This document shows, one piece after another, positions 1 through 8,939 of a DNA stretch of 20,787 nucleotides. The notes under the pieces are model-generated. The model worked only from the letters and a program-made list of their open reading frames with translations, was not told the DNA's origin and did no database searches. A program made the position numbers and the translations under genes. Position 1 is the first letter of the stretch. Every line of letters begins with the position of its first letter. The stretch comes from Balamuthia mandrillaris (lineage: Eukaryota > Discosea > Longamoebia > Balamuthiidae): NCBI GenBank assembly GCA_031835245.1, contig JAVKOQ010000660.1, positions 1 to 20,787 of the forward strand. Direction: 5' to 3'.

Positions 1-1
1 G

Positions 2-1377
2 GAACGCCTTGTGGACGATCCCACCACGGACCTCTCCCGCAAGCTCAACGAGGCCATCAAGAAGAAGACCATGGCCTTCCTAGCCCAGCAAGGCGTGGAC
101 ATTGACGTCATAGAGAAGAGCCAACGCCTGGACGTTGGCATCGCTGACCTGCCCAGCATCAAGAAGACGCGCAACCTGCTGGAGGACCTCATCGCCAAGC
201 ACCCCTCTGTAGAGCTATTCTACAAGGAGATAGACGCCTTTGGCGCTGATGAGATCAAGGCCTTCATCAGCAACTTGGGTCCCAGGGACATCTTCCTGCC
301 CACCCGAGAGAGGGCCTTGAAGAAGCTGCGTAGCATTGAGTGGTCCTCCCTCCCTCGTATGAGGATCGCTCGTCACCTGCGCTGCTGCGAGGAGGCGCTG
401 GAGCACCTCCAACTGGAGAAGCGGCTGCTGATGAATGGCACTACCAAGGATCTCACCACGGAGTGGTGGCTCACCCTCATCAAGGACGAATGCGACAAGT
501 TCCTGGTTCGCCGTGGCTTCAACTTTGATGCCACCGCTTATGACTACATTGCTGACCCTCCCTCTGATCCTCGCGCTGTGCTGGATAATCTGAAGCTCAT
601 CAAGGAAATTCTTAACCCCAACGAGGACAAACACAACGTGCAGAAGCTTATCAAGAGGTTGAAGGAGCAGATCTATCCCAAGATTGACCTCTTCATCAAC
701 AACGCTCAGATCGTGCTGGCGGAGCAGTTCCGCATGGACTATGATAACTTTAGCCTGGAGGAGGCGGAGGCCAAGTTCCATAACGAGAAGGACAAGCTGG
801 AGGACGTCTCTCGTAACTGGATCGAGGACATGCTCAAGGACATCCAGTATCTCAAGGAAATGAAGCGCCTAGAAAAGCCTCAGAACTGTAAAGAAAAGAT
901 CCTGGACATCGTGCCTGTTACCGGCCTCATCGTGGGTCGCTTTTATCGCCTGGAGAACGAACTTAGGACCGTCATCGAGCAGTGGGACGAAATCTTCGAA
1001 GAGTTCGAAGCCGCTGAGGCCAAAGCCAAACAAGACCAGGAACTGCAGCAACTGCTTCAAACACAATTCCTTGAAACGAACGCTTCTGCCAATTATACCA
1101 ACTCCAGCGCTGCAAGTACTCCTACAAATACTTCCTCTTCATCACTTCCATTGCCCACATCCAACAACAATCAGTCTTCATCTGCCTCTTCTCCTGCCTC
1201 CTCCATCATTGTCTCTGGTACTAATTCTAGTTCTTCTGAAGGCGGTCATCATCACTCCTCCTCGAGTGTGTTGCAAGGCGCCTCCACGCCCTCCTCTTCT
1301 TCTCCTTCTTCCTCTTCCGTTGAATCCAGTCCCCGCACAGAAAAGCGAGAACCCCGAAAGAATAGGTTTGTGTTTCC

Positions 1378-1415
<38 letters not shown>

Positions 1416-1602
1416 TTCTCTTTCTCTTTCTCTTTCTCTTTCTCTTTCTCTTTCTCTTTCTCTTTCTCTTTCTCTTTCGTCGTTTCTCTTTCTCTTTCTC
1501 TCTCTCTCTCTCTCTCTCATCAACAAACAATACAGACTTTCTGTGGAGATGAAGATAAAGCAAGCAAAGCCGAAAGCTGCAAAACGAACGAATCACTCCT
1601 AA
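2..1602 (+). CDS. 3' end of an unrecognised helical protein with a Ser-rich tail (5' partial)
   Basis: The frame is open from base 2 without a start, so this is the C-terminal part of a larger gene; 476 residues are visible. Residues about 1-345 are charged and look alpha-helical, rich in Leu, Lys, Glu and Asp and probably partly coiled coil. From about 360 the chain becomes low-complexity Ser/Thr/Asn/Pro with poly-Ser runs and a short His run, ending in a basic tail (KIKQAKPKAAKRTNHS). I infer one intron, 1366-1535: the donor GTTTGTG and acceptor TACAG join an AG|A codon in phase and remove a long CT/CTTTCT microsatellite. Without splicing the frame reads repetitive Leu/Phe/Ser, which I take as intron read-through. 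The stop is TAA at 1600-1602. I do not recognise the family; a cytoskeletal or scaffold role would be a guess. Codon use looks genuinely coding, with many C- or G-ending codons. Confidence 0.75.
1366..1535 (+). repeat. Intron microsatellite, (CT)n and (CTTTCT)n
   Basis: A homopyrimidine tract of alternating CT and a CTTTCT hexamer fills the inferred last intron of the first gene. It is interrupted by TTTCGTCGTTTC around 1477-1486. The same interruption occurs in the large repeat intron of the DOCK gene. Confidence 0.85.
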
Positions 1603-1762
1603 AAAGTTGGCTTCGTTTTTGTTTTTTTTTTTCCTCTCTCCTTCCTTTCTTACGGACTCGAACCTACCAGCACCACCACCCCAAGTTTTGTCTATGCTTT
1701 TTTTTTCTCTATTGCTATCGCTTAATAAGATAGCTTAACTCCTACATTTGATCATCATTTTT

Positions 1763-1855
1763 TCATCATCTTCTTGTTCTTGTTCTTCTTCTTCTTCTTG
1801 TTCTTGTTCTTGTTCTTGTTCTTCTTCTTCTTCTTCTTGTTCTTCTTCTGCTTCG
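1763..1855 (+). repeat. TTC/TTG trinucleotide repeat
   Basis: About 90 bp of imperfect TTC and TTG triplets in the gap between the first gene and PPP4R1. It creates spurious Phe/Leu open frames on the plus strand and Lys/Asn-rich ones on the minus strand. Confidence 0.85.
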
Positions 1856-1894
1856 CGGTATGTTTATTATTTTCCTTCGATGAAATGAAGCCGG

Positions 1895-1943
1895 AGGGTG
1901 CCCAGCCACCGGGCACCCTACATCTGGACAGATTGGGCTGTCC
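1895..1943 (+). other. Two adjacent hairpins in the intergenic gap
   Basis: AGGGTGCCC (1895-1903) pairs perfectly with GGGCACCCT (1911-1919) across a 7-nt loop. Directly after it, GGACAG (1926-1931) pairs with CTGTCC (1938-1943) across a 6-nt loop. They stand out in an otherwise simple-sequence gap. They could be a 3' UTR element, a promoter-proximal site or part of a small RNA; nothing chooses between these. Confidence 0.4.
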
Positions 1944-2359
1944 GATTCGTCTCGTTCTTCTTTCTACCCCTCCCAAATAGAGAGACAAAATAAAAAGACG
2001 AAAAGAAGAAACAAAGAAGCAAAAAAAAAATATAAAGAGGAGAGAGGGGGAGAACAAGCTTCTTCATCTGATCTTCAACGGTTTCTACGTAGAAGGCTGT
2101 TTTGTTTTTCTTCTTCTGCTTTCAAGGTACCGTTTTGTTTTTTTTTTTTTGATGTAATTTTAAATCCAAACGATTGATGTTGTGTTGATAAATTTTGTAG
2201 TGTCTGTGATTTTTTCTTGCGTCATCGCTGCTGCTGGCCACTTACACGATTGTTTGTTGTCGAAGCAGCCGGAGGGTTAGTTACAACCACGGCTGATCAC
2301 CGCTTATGCTCCAAGGCATCAGTGAATGGGTCGTTAAGGTTAAGAACAGCATGACAGGT

Positions 2360-2393
<34 letters not shown>

Positions 2394-2394
<1 letters not shown>

Positions 2395-4172
2395 TGAAAA
2401 AAAAAACTGATGAGGAAAAAAAAGACGTACTCGCAAGTTTTAGTTTTGAGGGGGAGCAAGAAGAAGAAGCCTCCGGCGAGGAGGAGTTGGAGATCGATGA
2501 TACCTTGCCGGTGCTCGAGAAAATCAAACACTACATACAGAGCGAGCAAATTCTGCATCGGTTGAACTCTCTCTCCTCTCTCCCTTCGCTTTCTTGTCTC
2601 GCGCTCTACTCTCCCTCTACGCTCTTCTTCTCCCATCTCTCTTGGGCTCTTTATTCTCTTTTCTCTTGTCTCTTCTTCCTCTGTTCTGTTGTCGTTTGTT
2701 TTGTTCAGCTTTGTTCTCTCTTCTCTGTTCTTTCTCCTCTATTTTGTTTTTCTCCAATCGCACTTCACTCTTGTTATATACCTTTGTATCTCCTCTTATA
2801 TACATATTCTTTTGAACACTAGACTCTATCTTGTGAGAGAACTTGCGGAGTACTCGCGACTGCTGGGCTATGCCGACACGCGCGAACACTTGCTGCCTCT
2901 CTTGAGCGAGATACAACGGGACACGGAGCCCGTCATACGACAGGCTTTGGTCGAACAGATCCCTCACATTGCCAATTATTTGAAGCAGGTAATTGCTTCA
3001 CTTACGGTTTCTTTTCTTAGGCCTGCCCTGTTCTTCTCTGTTCTCTGTTCTCCTGCTCATTGTATCTGATAATAATACCTTTAGAATGCCAAAAATGGAG
3101 TCGCGGAAGAGATATTCACTGTTTTACTGCCACTTGCTGCTCAGCTGGCCAAAGACCAGAACCCGCAAGTGCGCGCCTCTTCCACAGAGTCACTGATTCT
3201 GTTGGCGCAAGACATGACACAAGAACTTCTGTCCCAACACATGTTTCCTGTTATCACAGCTCTTGCCAATGATGCCTCTCAGGAAGAGCACCGCGTGGAA
3301 GCTGCTCAGGCATGTTTTTTTTCTCCTTTTTCTTTTTCTCTTTTTTTAATTACTTAGTATCTCTTTTCTTTTGCTTTCTGGGAACGAATGATTTTTCCCC
3401 TTTGCTGTTCTCATTTCTCTCCCCAAGTGAAAACTTTGCATTTTAACATGTATGCCCTGCAGCTGCTAAATCATGTGGCTACACTCATAAGCTCGGAGCT
3501 ATGCATTGAGTACGTTGTGCCATTGCTGCTCCGCCTTGCCACGGACTCATTCCGTGTTCGTAAAGTACGATACACGCTCTTATTGTTTTTTTGTCCTGCA
3601 TTTGTGTTTTGAGCACTTCCTGATCCCTTTGTGAATCTCTCGCTCGCTCGCTCGCTCTCTCTCTCACTAGGCCGTAGCAAGCTATTTGGGCAGCATATGT
3701 CTCAATCAGAAAACTAACAAAGAGGAACTTGCTTCTAAATTGGTATCCCTCTTCCTTTCTCCTTTTCTTTTATATTTCTATTCTCTGATATCTATCTTTG
3801 TTCTTTCTGATCGGCAAACTTGAATGCGAAAAAAACAAGTTACCACTTTACTTGGAGATGTATAAGGATGATATATGGGGAGTACGGAAAGCTTGTGCTG
3901 AGAGTCTGGTTCCTTTCTCTCAGGTTGTTTCAGCCGAACAGCGTCTTAACCTTTTGGTGCCCGTATTTGAGAACCTTGTTCAAGATGTACTATTTTACAT
4001 TTTCTCCTCTATCTATTTTATCTCTTTTTATCTGATCGCTTTCTTATCCTTCTGTTTGGTTCAGACCTCTCGTTGGGTACGCAGTGCTGCCAATCAGAGC
4101 TTAGGTCGTTTCATTGCCACGTTCGACCCTTCTCAGGTTCTCTTTGCTTCTCTGTTTCCCTCCCCTTCCTTC

Positions 4173-4203
<31 letters not shown>

Positions 4204-5355
4204 TGCGCTTATTGGTCGTGTGTGGCTTCGCAGGTTCCTCCTTCCTTGTTACAATACTTTACGGCAATGGCAAAGGCCAATCCCACTAGCAAACATGTTG
4301 ATGCAGAAAATATGACCTATTGCGCCTTCGATTTTCCTGGTATGCGTAAAAACACCAGACTTTACATCATCATCAAAGCAAAAACACTTAACACATAGTT
4401 CTATCTACCAGCTGTTATTTTTACGATTGGGGGAGATAGATGGGATGAAGTAAAAGACACGTTTTTGGTCCTTGTCAAAGATTATCAGGTAACGTCCATT
4501 TCCCGTGAATCCTCTTTTCTTTCTTTCTCATTTCGGTTTGCAGTGGAAGGTGCGTCGGCCGCTTTCGCATTCCCTGCACGAGATTGCGCGTATTGTGGGC
4601 ACAGATGTAACCGAACGGGATTTACTTCCCGTCTTTGAAGTTTTTTTGCGAGACATTAACGAGGTAACTTCCCCTTTCTCTTCCCACTTTATTCTTTGTG
4701 TTTCTTCACCTTTCTGTTTAATCTCTTGCTCTTTCTGTTTTCATTTGTTTTCGCTAAACTGTTGATGATATAATTTTAAAGGTTAAAGTTGGAGTAGTTC
4801 GGCACGTCGCTGAATTCTTGCAGCTGCTTTCACCAACGTCCCGCAGCAAGTACCTCCCCATCATTTGCGAAATAACTAACGAAGATGACTCCAACTGGCG
4901 GTTTCGAAGGCTTATCGCCAAGTACGTAACCAAACCTCCCCATATTTTTTTCTTTAACAACTTAAATTCCAAACCAAACAAAACAAACAAAAAAAACACA
5001 AGGCAACTTGGCGCACTGAGTCAACTTTATTCACCTGAGTTGGTGCACGAACACTTGGCCCCTATTTCTTTGCAGATGTGCCAAGACAACGTTGCTGATG
5101 TGCGGAAGGCTTCCAATAGCTCTGTACGTTGTCCTCTCTCTCTCTCTCTCTCATTATCCTCTCGTTGTTTTTAAATGTTTGGTTATTGTTGTACGTCTTG
5201 CTAATATTTAACATGTTTTTTCTCCAGGTGGGTCCGCTTATTCAGCGGTTATCAGAAAGCACAAACAAGGACTTACAGAAAGAATACCTTGATCAAATTC
5301 TGGCCTTTGCAACCGAGTCTTCTTTTGTGGATCGTCAATTGTAATCTCTCTCTCT

Positions 5356-5401
<46 letters not shown>

Positions 5402-6086
5402 TCTCAGTCTCTCCCGGCATTCTCGCTAACATTAAAATGAAAACAAAAACCTCAAAAGATTTGTGAACATTTGTGGCAGGTTGGTGGGTCACAGCCCAAC
5501 CATCGGTGTTTTTCGTGACAAGTTCCTACCTCGTCTTCTAACCTTAGCGGAGGACAAGGTGGCCAACGTGCGGCTCGCTGTCTCTCAGGTTCTCTTTGAC
5601 ATCAGCGCAAATTATCGTAAGTGTTTCTTCTTCTTCTTCTTCTTCTTCTTCTTCTTCTCTCTCTCTCTCTCGCGTTTGAATTTTAATTAATTTAACCACT
5701 TGTTTTTTTGTTAAAAAGCTCAAATATGTGATGAACAAGTAAGTCAAGTTTTGGAAAAACTAGCGCACGATAAGGACCGCGACGTTGCCTACTTTGCTGG
5801 TGGTGCTGTGGTTGAAAAAGGAAAAGCAGTGGAACAGAAAAGAACAACAACGCGAGAACAAGAACAGGAGAAAGAAAAGGAAGAAGGAACGACAAGTGCT
5901 TCTGTGTTGGCCACTTTTACCGAGGAGAAAGAACAAGATACATCCGCGTTGATGGGAGATGAAGGACAAGTGGAAGCGGAGGCAACTTCTCCTTCATCAT
6001 CCCTTGTACAGCTGCAAGAACAAGGCTCACACCAACAATTAGAAGAACAATTGGGAGAAGATAACAACAAGAGTACAACCGGCTAA
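2394..6086 (+). CDS. PPP4R1: Protein phosphatase 4 regulatory subunit 1 (PPP4R1-like, HEAT repeats)
   Basis: Fifteen exons give 717 residues: 2394-2560, 2823-2988, 3085-3309, 3463-3564, 3671-3742, 3840-3986, 4065-4136, 4234-4339, 4412-4488, 4544-4663, 4782-4921, 5003-5123, 5228-5340, 5459-5616, 5719-6086. All junctions keep frame. HEAT repeats run from about residue 40 to 630. Segments align without gaps to human PPP4R1 as I recall it, for example DDIWGVRKACAES (human DNVWGVRKACAEC), SRWVRSAANQSLG, and QWKVRRPLSHSLHEIA with its following LLPVFEVFLRD. In animals this subunit binds the PP4 catalytic subunit as a scaffold or regulator. Human PPP4R1 (about 950 aa) has a long acidic insert between the HEAT halves that is absent here; instead there is a Glu/Gln/Thr-rich tail (about 632-717). 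The third intron appears to be GC-AG. The ATG at 2394 follows a CT/CA run and is the least certain point. AATAAA lies 10 nt after the stop. Confidence 0.9.
3310..3462 (+). other. Probable GC-AG intron in PPP4R1
   Basis: Exon 3 ends CAG and is followed by GCATGT rather than GT. The acceptor CCCTGCAG at 3455-3462 joins in phase 0. The resulting VEAAQ-LLNHVA aligns gap-free with human PPP4R1 around EAVAIMCKMA. The nearby GT (GCAT|GTTT) would leave the wrong phase for this acceptor. Confidence 0.7.
5345..5405 (+). repeat. (CT)n microsatellite in a PPP4R1 intron
   Basis: About 60 bp of CT dinucleotides, interrupted by a C run, in the intron between exons 13 and 14. A shorter CT run (5132-5152) and a CTT-then-CT tract (about 5625-5671) lie in the flanking introns. 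Confidence 0.9.
5411..5441 (+). repeat. 31-bp dispersed repeat, copy A (inside a PPP4R1 intron)
   Basis: This segment matches 6278-6308 at 30 of 31 positions in direct orientation. It begins CTCCCGGCATTCTC and ends CTAACATTAAAATGAA. In this copy the CTAAC lies about 30 nt before the acceptor of intron 13, where a branch point would be expected. Confidence 0.85.
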
Positions 6087-6095
6087 GAAGCCTTC

Positions 6096-6101
6096 AATAA
6101 A
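6096..6101 (+). terminator. AATAAA poly(A) signal of PPP4R1
   Basis: A canonical AATAAA lies 10 nt after the PPP4R1 TAA, implying a very short 3' UTR. Confidence 0.6.
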
Positions 6102-6135
6102 GAATGCTGCAACTTCTAATCTTTACTTCATGTTT

Positions 6136-6421
6136 TCAACTGCACATTTGATGACGGAGGAAAGCCAGAGCCTGTTTTGCGGATGGGCGATCCTCTGGGC
6201 TGTATGCGCAACACATCTCCACCACCTCCCACAGTGCCCGTTCTTCTTCTCCGGCCTGCACGCCTGGCCTTCACGCCCTCCCGGCATTCTCACTAACATT
6301 AAAATGAAGAGGCTTGCGAGAAGCAGGCCGTCCCTCTGTACATCTCTTCGATTTTCTTTATTTCCCTTATGAACTTCCAGTCAGTCTTCCTCCATTCGGC
6401 ACCCTCCGTAGTAGGCCACAT
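6136..6421 (-). pseudogene. Relic of a protein kinase C-terminal lobe
   Basis: On the minus strand, 6136-6270 is open and ends with TGA. Its last residues include LWEVVEMCCAYSPEDRPSAK followed by QALAFLR. This fits the end of a kinase domain: Trp and paired Cys of helix H, then the PEDRPS box whose Arg is the conserved subdomain XI residue. A separate minus-strand frame (6299-6421) holds EEMYRGTACFSQ, which loosely resembles a kinase activation and P+1 segment, but it is in another frame and ends in a stop. There is no catalytic HRD or DFG motif and no plausible intron joins the pieces (the best donor-acceptor pair is only about 33 nt apart). I call it a decayed host kinase fragment. It could instead be a terminal exon of a gene I cannot assemble. 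Confidence 0.4.
6278..6308 (+). repeat. 31-bp dispersed repeat, copy B
   Basis: Direct-orientation near-copy of 5411-5441, with one difference (G to A at the fifteenth base). It lies outside any intact gene, inside the kinase-relic region about 870 bp downstream of copy A. Similarity stops abruptly on the right and fades on the left. Confidence 0.85.
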
Positions 6422-6732
6422 CCTTCATAACTGGGGTTTTTGTTGCATGGCTTCTTGGTATGTGGCAGCCAAGATGTCGGTTTTGTGTTGTTCGTTTGTT
6501 TGTGTGAGGAACAAGCTTTGTTTTAGTTGGTGCTCCGTCGGTTCGTTCTACCGGCACCGTTTGGCTAATTTTGGCGGGAAAATAGAAGTCTCTATTTTCT
6601 TCGAAATTTCTCGTCCTTTTAAGGTTTTTTTTTGGTTTCCATGGGGACGATTCTGAAAGATTTGGCCCCTCGTACGAAAAAAAAAAGAATTCCATGACGA
6701 CATGAAAGAAACAAAGGTAGAAAAGCACAAAT

Positions 6733-7280
6733 ATGACAGCAAAGCGGAAGAGCGCTGCTGCAGCAGAGGCGATGGAGGAGGTGGAGGAAGAGGTGGAAGA
6801 GGTGGAAGAGGTGGAGGAAGAAGAGTTTTATGTGACGTTAGAGCTGGAAGACTTTTTGGACACGAACCTCCTGCAAAGCTGCCAGCGCTACAAGCTGTTG
6901 GTACGTTGTGTTGGAAGCACGCCCAACCCCTCCCTCCTTCACCGCGGCTGTCCCTCCCTCTGCTGCCAGTTCCTTCTTGTGAGCTGACTTCCTCTTTTCC
7001 TTCTCCTGGAAAGGGCCTCAACACCGAGGGACCGCTGCTGCAAGTGGATGACATGTTCTTCCAGGGCACTTACGCTGAAACTGTGGGCACCCACCTCTAT
7101 TTTGCGGACCCCACTTCCACCTCTTCCTCTTCCTCTTCCTCCACCAGCACAGCACCATTGTACACAGCCACCAAGAAGCTGATATTCCGGCGGGTTGGCC
7201 TTGAGCCCAAACCAACTCCTTCCTCCTCCTCGAACAAGCAGCAGCAGCAAGAAGAAGAGGATGAACACCACCAGGACTAA
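6733..7280 (+). CDS. GTF3C6: TFIIIC small subunit (GTF3C6 / TFIIIC_sub6 triple-barrel domain)
   Basis: Two exons (6733-6900 and 7014-7280) give 144 residues. After a Glu/Val-rich acidic N-terminus (about 14-33), the domain reads FYVTLELEDFLDTNLLQSC, then YKLLGLNTEGPLLQVDDMFF, QGTYAETVGTHLYF and TKKLIFRRV. Human GTF3C6 as I recall it has the same order: LVELSGIIDSDFLSKC, KVLGIDTERPILQVD, FAGEYEDTLGTCVIFE and TMKKLSMTR. The family member is part of TFIIIC, which recruits TFIIIB and RNA polymerase III to tRNA and other genes. The protein is shorter than the human one (about 213 aa) and ends in a Ser/Gln/Glu-rich tail. The intron (6901-7013, GTACGT...AAAG) splits L|GLNTE in phase 0. A poly-Ser loop replaces the variable loop between strands. 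The gene is convergent with the FAM133-like gene. Confidence 0.9.
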
Positions 7281-7387
7281 ACTGCACAGCCGCCTCATCC
7301 TATTCCACGCCACTCTCAAGAAGAGCAACCACAGATGTGGGTTGTTTAGCTATTGTACGAGACAAGGCAGCGATCAACAAGACCACG

Positions 7388-7395
7388 AAGAGAGC

Positions 7396-7458
<63 letters not shown>

Positions 7459-7538
7459 CGAGAGCGAGCGAGGGGAGAGAGAGAGAGAGAAAGAGAAAGA
7501 GAAAGAATAAGACGAGAGAGAGAGAGAGAGAACACAAG
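7388..7538 (+). repeat. (GA)n microsatellite
   Basis: About 150 bp of GA dinucleotides with scattered A and C interruptions. Open frames in all reading frames here (Arg-Glu or Ser-Leu repeats) come from the repeat. Confidence 0.92.
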
Positions 7539-7572
7539 AAAAGCAGAAGAAGAGTTAAAAACATCTTCTCGT

Positions 7573-7578
7573 AATAAA
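7573..7578 (+). terminator. AATAAA poly(A) signal, probably of GTF3C6
   Basis: Canonical hexamer about 293 nt after the GTF3C6 stop, beyond the GA repeat. Confidence 0.4.
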
Positions 7579-7622
7579 ACTATTGTAAGAGCAACGGTTA
7601 TCGTTTCATCACACAAACGGTT

Positions 7623-8582
7623 TTAAACGGTGGAGGCACCACTATCACCATCGCCGCTGCCCGTTGTAGTCGACGAGGAGGATTGTGGTGGTGAAGAGGA
7701 GGAGGAGGTGGATGAAGAAGATGTTTTGTTGTGATCGCTCTCTCGTTCTTCTGTAGGTGGTCGATTACGTGGAGAGTCTTTTGCGGTTCGTTCTTTGTCT
7801 GACTTGTCCTCGGAAGAGGAGGAAGAGAAGTCACAGCGGCGATGGCGGTGTCTGTGCCGTCGCTGCCGCCGGGACGACTCTTTATGTTCCCTGTAGCGTT
7901 TCTCTCTGCTGCTCTTTTTGTGTTGGTCGTACTCCTCCTCCTGGTCAGTGTTCTCCTCTTCAGAGGAGGAAGACGCGCGAGCAAAGAAGGAAGAGAGCTT
8001 TACGGGCTTGCTCTCCTTCTTTGCCTTCTTTCTTCCTCCTTTTCCTTCTTTGTCACTGTCACTATCACTGTGATAGCTGTCCTCCTCCTCACTGCTGCTT
8101 CGCTTGCGCTTTTTCTTCTCCCTCTTTTTGTCTTTCTTCTTTGACTTTTTCTTTTCCCTTTTCTTGTCCTTGCGCTTCTCTTTCTTCCTTTGCTTCTCCT
8201 GTCGCTTCATGACTGCCTTGCGGTACTCCTCCAGCTCCGCGCGAGAGTCCTGCTCCATCTTCTTCTCCCACTCCTCCATGAAGGCGCTGGTCTTGTCCTT
8301 CTCCGCTTTTATTTTCTTGACCTCCTCCCAGCTGGGCCGCGGCCGGTTGAGGTAGTCCCTTATGGTGGGTCCAGACGGCTGAGCGGGACCTGCTGCACGA
8401 GCGAGAACAAGTGGATTGATGTACCCCTGACAGCGGTTAGTGCTGTTCTCTCCTTCTCTTCTCTCTCGCTCTCTCCCCTCTCCTCTCCTTGCCCATTATT
8501 TTTATTTTTTTTTTGGGTTTTTTTTCGAGAAGCAAGCAAGACATACCTGCGGTTTAAAGCCTCTGCCCCCTTTCTTGCCCAT
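7623..8582 (-). CDS. FAM133: FAM133-like Lys/Glu- and Ser-rich nuclear protein
   Basis: Two exons on the minus strand (8582-8547, then 8426-7623) give 279 residues. Exon 1 encodes MGKKGGRGFKPQ. Exon 2 continues GYINPLVLARAAGPAQPSGP, then [18 protein letters not shown], then a helical stretch ending in FMEEWEKKMEQDSRAELEEY. This matches human FAM133 as I recall it ([55 protein letters not shown]). The rest is Lys/Arg/Glu-rich, then Ser-rich with His/Arg stretches (about 115-279), much like the family's low-complexity tail. The family is poorly characterised; the composition suggests a nuclear, possibly splicing-linked, protein, which is inference. The intron (8427-8546) has GTATGT, a CACTAAC branch-like site and a TCAG acceptor. 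It is GA-rich on the sense strand, unlike most introns here. Confidence 0.88.
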
Positions 8583-8939
8583 GATGATGGTGTGGTTGTG
8601 GTTCTGGTTGTGGCTGCGGCTGCTGCTGAGCTGAAGGAAGTGGCTTGGCCAAGCTGCTGCTACTCAAAGAACCAAAAAAACAAAAAAACAAAAAAAGCAG
8701 AGTCCCCCCCTTGAGTTGAACGTGCGAGGAGTGCGTCGCGTCGTCTACTTTTTCCCTTCTTTTTGGCTTCTCCCTCTTTCTTCGCCATAGGCTATCAACC
8801 TAATAGATACCCACCTGATGTTTTAGCGTCAGCTTGTGGACGAATGGTGCAGTTTTGGTACTCCCTCGAAATGTCGTCATTTTTTTTACAGGAAAATATC
8901 TGTCCACAAAAAAAAGAAAGAGAAAGAAAGGAGGTAGCG
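8583..8939. promoter_or_regulatory. Shared divergent promoter region of FAM133 and the WWE-BRCT gene
   Basis: These 357 bp separate two start codons that point away from each other, so they must hold both promoters and both leaders. I see A and C homopolymer runs (about 8671-8710) and no obvious TATA box. An upstream in-frame extension of the WWE gene exists (from 8763) but reads like leader sequence. Confidence 0.5.

Larger units (their letters stand above)
1603..2393. other. Intergenic region and PPP4R1 5' leader
   Basis: No convincing gene. It holds the 3' UTR of the upstream gene, a TTC/TTG trinucleotide tract at about 1763-1855, two adjacent hairpins (1895-1943), a 12-bp perfect palindrome TTCTACGTAGAA at 2083-2094, and a (CT)n run at 2361-2387 just before the PPP4R1 start. 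A possible 5' UTR intron runs from a GTACCG donor near 2127 to a TTTGTAG acceptor near 2200; this rests on splice-site look only. Confidence 0.5.
6087..6732. other. PPP4R1-GTF3C6 intergenic region
   Basis: It holds the PPP4R1 3' UTR with AATAAA at 6096-6101, a minus-strand kinase-like relic, the second copy of the 31-bp repeat, and about 300 bp (6430-6732) in which I see no gene. That last part must contain the GTF3C6 promoter and leader. Open frames here are short and unconvincing apart from the relic. Confidence 0.5.
7281..7622. other. Convergent 3' intergenic region
   Basis: This gap between two converging genes is dominated by the GA microsatellite. A plus-strand AATAAA at 7573-7578 probably serves GTF3C6 and lies only about 45 nt from the FAM133 stop, so the two 3' UTRs probably meet or overlap. 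I see no clear poly(A) signal for the minus-strand gene. Confidence 0.55.

Noticed and set aside
215-781. A 188-residue minus-strand frame opposite the first gene
   Set aside because: It is an antisense shadow of the coding frame, with no family resemblance.
1227-1733. Overlapping open frames of Arg/Glu, Lys/Arg or Ser/Phe repeats on both strands
   Set aside because: They are produced by the CT and CTTTCT microsatellite of an intron and have no non-repeat core.
2083-2094. Perfect palindrome TTCTACGTAGAA as an operator or binding site
   Set aside because: It is a single 12-bp palindrome with no partner sites; I note it only inside the intergenic entry.
1889-2277. An 11-bp repeat AGCCGGAGGGT at 1889 and 2267, with a related minus-strand match near 6400
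   Set aside because: It is too short to exceed chance in a 20-kb window.
2306-2357. An upstream ATG as an alternative PPP4R1 start, with an intron over the CT run
   Set aside because: The available donor and acceptor phases do not join to the exon 1 frame.
6130-6372. A plus-strand 80-residue frame downstream of PPP4R1
   Set aside because: It is antisense to the kinase-like reading and resembles no family.
7195-7626. Open frames rich in Arg-Glu (+) and Ser-Leu (-)
   Set aside because: They are readings of the GA microsatellite in the 3' gap.
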